Below, piece after piece: positions 58,226-64,000 of a stretch of DNA of 64,000 bases. The stretch is from NCBI RefSeq assembly GCF_037042905.1, contig NC_087245.1, positions 27,468,001 to 27,532,000 of the forward strand, read 5' to 3'. The stretch comes from Lytechinus pictus (taxonomy: Eukaryota; Echinodermata; Echinoidea; Temnopleuroida; Toxopneustidae). The notes under the pieces were generated by a model. It had not been told where the DNA came from and ran no database searches. It worked only from the letters and a program-made list of their open reading frames with translations. Within the stretch, counting starts at the first letter, position 1. Each line of letters opens with the position of its first letter. The position numbers were made by a program, and so were the translations under genes.

Positions 58226-59064
58226 ACTCTACATCAATAGCAATTCAATGTATGTAACAAAACAATAAATTAAAAACAGATATTATATACATTATAGAGT
58301 GAATCAGTAAGTATCATGGAATCATTACATCAAGTTATTCAGCGTATGACAATCAAAATTTTAATGATTTACAGGTTTTTATGCATGGTGGGACGTGCAT
58401 TTTTTTTATATCACAAGGAAGCGAATTTAATAAGACGACAGCAACATATTCAAAATATTTTCTTTTATAATCCGTCCTTGGGCAGGGTATTTGAAGGGAA
58501 CATTGTTCAGAATATCGTGTTTTATAAGTTACATTACGGTTGCAGATAAGTGGTTCCAGATAGGCTGGTGCTAAACCGTTTTGTATTTTGAAAGCAAGAA
58601 CACAACATTGATATTTGATTCGTTCCTCCACTGTTTGCCATTTGAGCGTAGATAAAAATTCATGGATTCATTTTACACTATACAGTATAATTCCTTGTAA
58701 ATGATAACAATAATATAAGCAGCAAATTTTAACGAAAATATCGGGCAATATCTGCAACACAAGTATCTCACAAAAACTTACCCAATATTTTGTATCCCTT
58801 TTCTGATTTAGGCCTGTTCACAACAAAACAATGATATCGTGATTAGCTCTCGCACACTTTTAATCGTTTAATCATGAGTACAAGACGTTTACGGGGACAA
58901 AGAGCACAAGTCAATAAGACCGTTTTATTTCAATTATTGATTTATTCTAAAGAGGTATAGATCAGTCCATGAGTGATTAAGATAAGACTGATTAGAAATA
59001 TTCATTGATTGTCAATGGTTGTTGCAGGTTATATGGGAGCGCTGCAGTATATTCAATTCAATCT
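58226..59064 (-). pseudogene. Decayed LINE 3' fragment, second copy
   Basis: Matches 19,235..20,155 over most of its length in the same orientation. Minus-strand reading again gives VEERIKYQCCVLAFKIQNGL and CPRTDYKRKYFEYVAVVLLN in broken frames, the C-terminal part of a CR1/L2-like reverse transcriptase. Its near edge is 41 bp upstream of the GH31 start codon. Confidence 0.8.
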
Positions 59065-59236
59065 TGTTTTATTGTACATAGTGCGAAATTTTGTTTTACC
59101 CACATTATTTGTACAATAAACATTCCTTTCACATCTACGTTAGATAAACTACATAGATTACGTGTATAAACTCTTTGTAATTATACTTACAGTGACAAAA
59201 GAAAACAAAAACATTAAAATGTAGATTTTTTAAACA

Positions 59237-59830
59237 CTGGCGTAACAAGGATTTTTTCATACACGGGGGGGGGGGGGGCTATGTATATACTGACTTGAAA
59301 AGGGACCTCTTATGATTGTTTGCTTAAAATTGATTATATTCTGACCTGAAAACTTGAAATCTCAATCACTTTTTGTAAGCATGAACATGTCAGTGTAGGC
59401 AGTCTTTTGAAATAAACCGACCTGAAAACTTGAAATCTCAAGAACTTTTTGTAAGCACGAACATGTCAGTGTAGGCAGTCTTTTGAAATAAACCGACCTG
59501 AAAACTTGAAATCTCAAGAACTTTTTGTAAGCATGAAAATGTCAGTGTATGCAGTCTTTTAAAATGAACTTTGAAAAAAAAATCTATGTACTTGGACATT
59601 TTCCGATCGGAAAACTGGACACTAGCACGCTTTGAAATCAAGAACAAGCTGTGTTTCATAAGGCGAGCGTGGAGTGGAAGCCTGAAAAACATTTATAAAT
59701 TGATTCAAAATGAATATGTTAAGCACTGTTAATACGTTTAGGGAAATTATAAAGTGGATATGGATGCACCATTTGTGCGAGCGCGAACTGAATTTTTCGG
59801 CGATTTAGACCTAAAAAACGGTGCATTTTT
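59237..59830. mobile_element. Partial hAT-like element with 76-bp tandem repeats
   Basis: The left end CACTGGCGTAACAAGGATTT is followed by a G-run, as in other elements of this type here. Three units with a 76-bp period start at 59,343, 59,419 and 59,495 (GACCTGAAAACTTGAAATCT). A GAGCGCGAACTGAA motif is near 59,780. No right terminus was found. Confidence 0.65.
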
Positions 59831-59944
59831 CAGTTCTAGCACCTTATTTGAAATCTTAAACAGGATGCATATTTATAACTAAACAATTAATGTAAATGCA
59901 AAGTATTGAAAATATTTGATAAGGGCCTATTCACCTGACAGGAT

Positions 59945-60057
59945 TTCCAGGATTGATTAACTTTCTAATTTTACATCCAATTTTGAGTTTTGATTGTTTG
60001 ATTTTTCTCTAATGATTCCAATCAACAGTTTTCTGGTGTGGATTTGACTTTTAAAAA
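59945..60057. mobile_element. Partial AAGTCCACCCC-family MITE
   Basis: The right portion only: AACTTTCTAATTTTACATCC, then TTTTTCTCTAATGATTCCAA and GGTGTGGATTTGACTTTTAA. Confidence 0.65.
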
Positions 60058-60605
60058 TGCTTCGGGGGAGGGGTGGAAGCAAAGCTAGTTACTGATAACA
60101 TTTATCAAAACCAAAACTGATAAAGAAACTTATACTATCAAAATTTATCACATTTAAGAAATATTATTTCCCTTTATTTTCTGCTCATTAATCCTATCCA
60201 ATATTCTATGGCATATAGATTTTGTGACCTTTGAATTACGGCCTTTTCATTGCCTCATGCACTCTAAAAAAGATTGGGGTAAAATGCTCCGTGGGGGTAA
60301 TTATGTGTCCAACCAACATTGAGCGTTTCATTTTAATTCATATAGTGTGATTTGCCCATTCTAAAGTAATTACTGCTTATTTTTTTAACCTTACTGACTG
60401 GAAAATACTGCCCCAAATCGGTTTGACACATACTTACCCTCGTGCTGGTTTAAGTTTTACCCAATATTCAAACCCCTTATAAGATATTTTTTGGACACAT
60501 GCAATTGTCCAAGCACTGTCTCCAGATTTGCTCCCTCGCTTCGGTCTCTTTCACATTGATATGAATTGGTTACCAAACCCTCTTGTAGTAGTTTATGTCA
60601 ATTCT
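60058..60605. other. Intergenic, no gene seen
   Basis: AT-rich, no coding signal or recognised repeat. Confidence 0.4.
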
Positions 60606-63600
60606 TCAATTCAATTCTTTTTATTTCATTTCCATTCAAAAAACATAATACAAAGTAATATAAAGTAATACAAATCAAGTACAATTTTACAGAAGGGCAT
60701 TCTTACTTCGTAAAAAACAAAACAGAAAAACAGTATAATATAGAGCATAAATGGAAATGAGGGGGATCCACTAAAAAGCAAAGCTTGTAAAGTGTGGATC
60801 CCCCTTGGAAATGAAAATAGTATAGTAGACTTATTCTGATATGCGTACATATATGTATTACAGGAAAGAAAAAGAGAACAAAAGAAATCATACGGATGCA
60901 AATATAATTACTAAACTAATGCAAAGCTTTTCACACAAAGAGGTCTTCGTAGTAAAGGATGTGTTGCGCAAGACAGAAGAAAGGAAAGGGGAAAAAACAG
61001 AAAGAGAGAGAGGGGATGACAAGACATAGAAGACAAGACAAAACAAAAGACAGGACAGTACAAGACAGGATAACTACTTTATAAAAGGAGGAAAACTAAG
61101 AATGGGAAAGGGCTGACCACGAACCAGCTTGATCTGGTGAAATGACAAAAGATGATATAACTGGACAATATCAGATGAAAAAAGATAAAACAATAAAAGT
61201 GAAAAATGTAATGATTAAAATCAAGATAATGAAGTGTTAGTTCCGTTGCGAAGAATTATAGGAATTAAGCAGGATAAGTTTGAGTTTATGTTTGAATGAA
61301 TTTAAGGAGACACTGTCTTTAATATTATTAGCTAGTGAGTTCCAGAATTTAGGACCGTTGAAAAGGAATGTATTTTTGGCCAGTAAAGTTCTGTAAAGTG
61401 GAATGTGAAGTTCGTCAGAGTGTCTCGTGGGGTAGTTATGATAAAATTGATTTTTAGGGAACATGGCATCAAAAATATGGGGAAGTGCATTATTATTATA
61501 ACTATACATGAAGTGCACTAACTGTAGTAAATACAGGTCTTTGACTTTCAACAGTTTACTTTCTAGAAAAAGTGGGTCCGTATGAGAACGGAAACATGTA
61601 CTATAAATAATACGAAGTGCTTTCTTTTGCAAAAGCAACAATTTGTCTAATAAGTATTGATGGGTATCACCCCAAATAAGAATCCCGTAGTTTAAATAAG
61701 GCAAGATTAAGGATGAGTAGAGCATGATTAGTGATGTGGAGGGAATGCAAAATTTTAGCCTATTAATAATACCTATATTTCGTGAAATTATTTTGGATAT
61801 ATTTTCAATATGATTTTTCCAAGAAAGTTTACTGTCAACTGTTATACCAAGAAATTTGGTGTAAGGTACCATTTGTAATGGGGTATTATCAAACATAATG
61901 TTCATCGGTAACTTGTCTATGGAATTACTAAATAACATGCATTTTTTTTTGTTAAGGTTCAAAGATAATCGATTGGCTCTTATCCATTCAGTAACATTAA
62001 TAAGTTCAGAATTGATAACATCAACTAAAGTTTGTGGATTCTGATGAGAAAAAAATAAGGTCGAATCATCTGCAAACAAGATAAGGGACAATATTTTGGA
62101 TGATCTACAGAAATCATTTATATAAATTCTGAAAAGAAGTGGGCCTAATAAGCTCCCCTGAGGGACTCCACAGTTAACATATTTTAAATTGGAGTTATGA
62201 TCTTTAACAAACACGTATTGTTGTCTGTTGAATAAGTAGCTCCTGAACCACTCCAAGGCCTTCCCTCGCACACCATAGTGAGACATTTTTTTAAGTAGGA
62301 TTTCATGATTGATGGTATCGAAGGCCTTGGAGTAGTCCAGGAAAATATCCACAAGGTGACTAGATTTATCTAGAGCATTAACTACTTTGTTGACAAAATT
62401 CATCAGGGCATGAGTGGTGTTGTGCTTTTCGCGAAACCCAAATTGAACATCAGATAAAATATTATGCATTGACAAAAAAATTTCGGTTCTAACGTATACT
62501 ATTCTTTCAAGGATCTTAGAGAATGTGGACAAAAGAGAGATAGGTCGGTAATTACCGGCATCCAACTTATCACCTTTTTTAAATAAAGGGATTACCTTGG
62601 CTATCTTCATTTGATTTGGAACTGTACCATTTTCTAAGGAAAGGTTGAATATGTGCACCAGTGGGGAAACAATAGAATTTATTACGGATTTTAAAATAAA
62701 ATTATTAATTTCATCAAAGTCAGGGCTTTTTTTATTTTTCAAACCAGATACGATATCAATAACTTCTTGAATATATGTTGGGGCAAAAAATATTGAATTT
62801 GTGTTAGGCGGGCCGAGATAGTCCGAAAAACTTTTCGTCGCGGGAGGAATATCTTTAGCCAGATTTGCGCCAATGAAAGAAAAATGGTTATTAAAAATAT
62901 TTGAAAGGTTGTCACCATCATCAACAATAACATTATTAAATCTATTTTTGGAAATACTTGATTTATTATTGGATAAATTCATGGTCTGTTTTAGAACTTT
63001 CCACGTGTTTTGCATGTCGTTTTTATATAGAGCCAACTGTCTCGCAAAGTAATTTTTCTTTTCAATGCGTAATATTTTAGTAAGTGTATTCTTATAAGAT
63101 GTGTATTTTATTTTTGATTGTTCTGTACCTTTCATTTTGAATTTATAAAATAAGTTATTTTTTCTATTAATCGAACGTAAGATAGATGGCGATATCCATG
63201 GTGACTTAGATATCGTTTTGTATGTATTACGCTTATCTTTTTTTAACGGTATATGCAGGTCTAATTTCTCATTAATTATATTCATAAAAAGGTTAAAGGA
63301 CGCATTAACATCTACAGAATTGTATACAACTGACCAGTCGACATTGTCCAAAGAAGCACCCAAACTGGCTGTATTTTCGTGCGTAGGTCTACGTCTTCGT
63401 TGTTGGGAGTGCATCGGTCTAGTTGGTCGTCTTAATGAAAAATGAGTTAGAATCGGGAAATGGTCCTATATGTCAGAAAGTATTATAGAAGAATCGGGAG
63501 GAGGAAGAATGTTGCAGAAAATATTGTCAATAAGTGTAGCAGTTTCATTAACTACACGAGTAGGTTTAGAAATCAGTGGCAAGAAGGAGGCCGAAAAAAA

Positions 63601-64000
63601 AGTTTCAAGAAAATCTTGAGATATATTGTTGTGTTTCAATAAATCAATGTTAAAATCACCAATAAATACTACATCCTTATTAACGAGAGCTGGATTATTT
63701 GTTGTTTCGGAAAGGTAAGTTAGAAAGTCATTCGTATTTGAGTTTGGGGGTCTATAAACTACACCAATGATCATATTTTTGCTACCAGGAATATTAATTT
63801 CAATAAATAGAGATTCTACCGTGGGGTTCATAGAGTTGAGATAATCACAAACCGTATACTCATAGTCATGTGAAATATAGAACGCTACCCCACCCCCAGG
63901 TCTGTCTTCTCGGTTATTCATTACGAAATCATATCCGCTTAGTGAAAATGGATGATTAGAATCACACGATATCCATGTCTCAGTGAGGCCAATTAAAGAA
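60606..64000 (-). mobile_element. LINE retrotransposon, CR1/Jockey superfamily, continues off the window
   Basis: The minus-strand element has its 3' untranslated region at 60,606-61,236, with the terminus near AATTCAATTCTTTTTATTTC on the plus strand and short AATACAAAGT-type repeats beside it. It encodes an endonuclease-reverse transcriptase protein from 61,237 to the window edge. The 5' end is outside. Clade is inferred from protein layout only. Confidence 0.88.
61237..64000 (-). pseudogene. LINE ORF2: endonuclease-reverse transcriptase with one stop
   Basis: Open from the window edge with LIGLTETWIS (endonuclease, Glu motif), then GGGVAFYIS, GVVYRPPNS, FIGDFNIDLL and a Ser-Asp-His segment. 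A TAG at 63466-63468 replaces the residue between ..ILSDI and DHFPIL. The frame is unchanged after it, so only this stop breaks about 920 visible codons. Reverse transcriptase motifs follow: KVIPLFKKGDKLDAGNYRPI, QFGFREKHNTTHAL, FLDYSKAFDTI (A), GVPQGSLLGPLLF (B), LILFADDSTLFF (C, catalytic DD) and FLGITVDSKLSWKNHI. The C-terminus is at 61,237, in a basic stretch. It copies its own RNA into nicked target DNA. The body is otherwise well preserved, which suggests a young copy. Confidence 0.92.

Overview
This is a eukaryotic, metazoan genomic window. It is AT-rich by eye, most genes are split by introns with GT-AG borders, and much of the rest is transposon-derived. The tandem families built on TGACCTTTGACCT, the tRNA-derived SINEs, the CR1/L2-like LINEs and a RIG-I-like receptor with an N-terminal death-fold region together suggest a marine invertebrate deuterostome, most likely an echinoderm. 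That assignment is an inference from repeat and gene style, not proof.

Genes, left to right. (1) On the minus strand at 2.7-3.7 kb, two phase-compatible candidate exons may be the 3' end of an unrecognised gene (weak). (2) On the minus strand at 6,278-13,306 lies a complete seven-exon MPV17-like inner mitochondrial membrane protein gene (186 aa), reconstructed from splice signals because most exons are too short to appear as ORFs. (3) On the plus strand at 27,077-45,784 lies a complete fifteen-exon RIG-I-like receptor (about 980 aa): CARD/death-fold region, DECH-box helicase, zinc-binding C-terminal domain and an acidic tail. A promoter-like cluster of kB, AP-1, CCAAT and TATA motifs precedes it. 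(4) On the minus strand at 55,526-58,185 lies a two-exon family GH31 glycosidase of the MYORG type with a signal anchor (663 aa). (5) On the minus strand from 60.6 kb to the window end lies a near-intact LINE with endonuclease and reverse transcriptase, broken by one in-frame stop.

The space between and inside these genes is dense with mobile elements. Five copies (about 0.8-1.0 kb each) of one non-coding element carry tandem nuclear-receptor-type DR1 motifs. Six hAT-like elements can be delimited by TIRs and target duplications (8 bp in five, a C-run in the sixth). They are often nested: one carries a DR1 element inside it, one sits inside an older palindromic element, one interrupts a tRNA-derived SINE, and two share the same target octamer with a third 31 bp away. 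There are several TA-flanked MITE families, a 3.7-kb foldback element (48.3-52.0 kb) and a duplicated LINE 3' remnant whose second copy begins 41 bp from the GH31 start codon.

The host genes are not an operon and show no functional link. The striking theme is layered transposon insertion, particularly in the introns of the innate immune receptor, with elements that bring perfect nuclear-receptor and CRE-type motifs.
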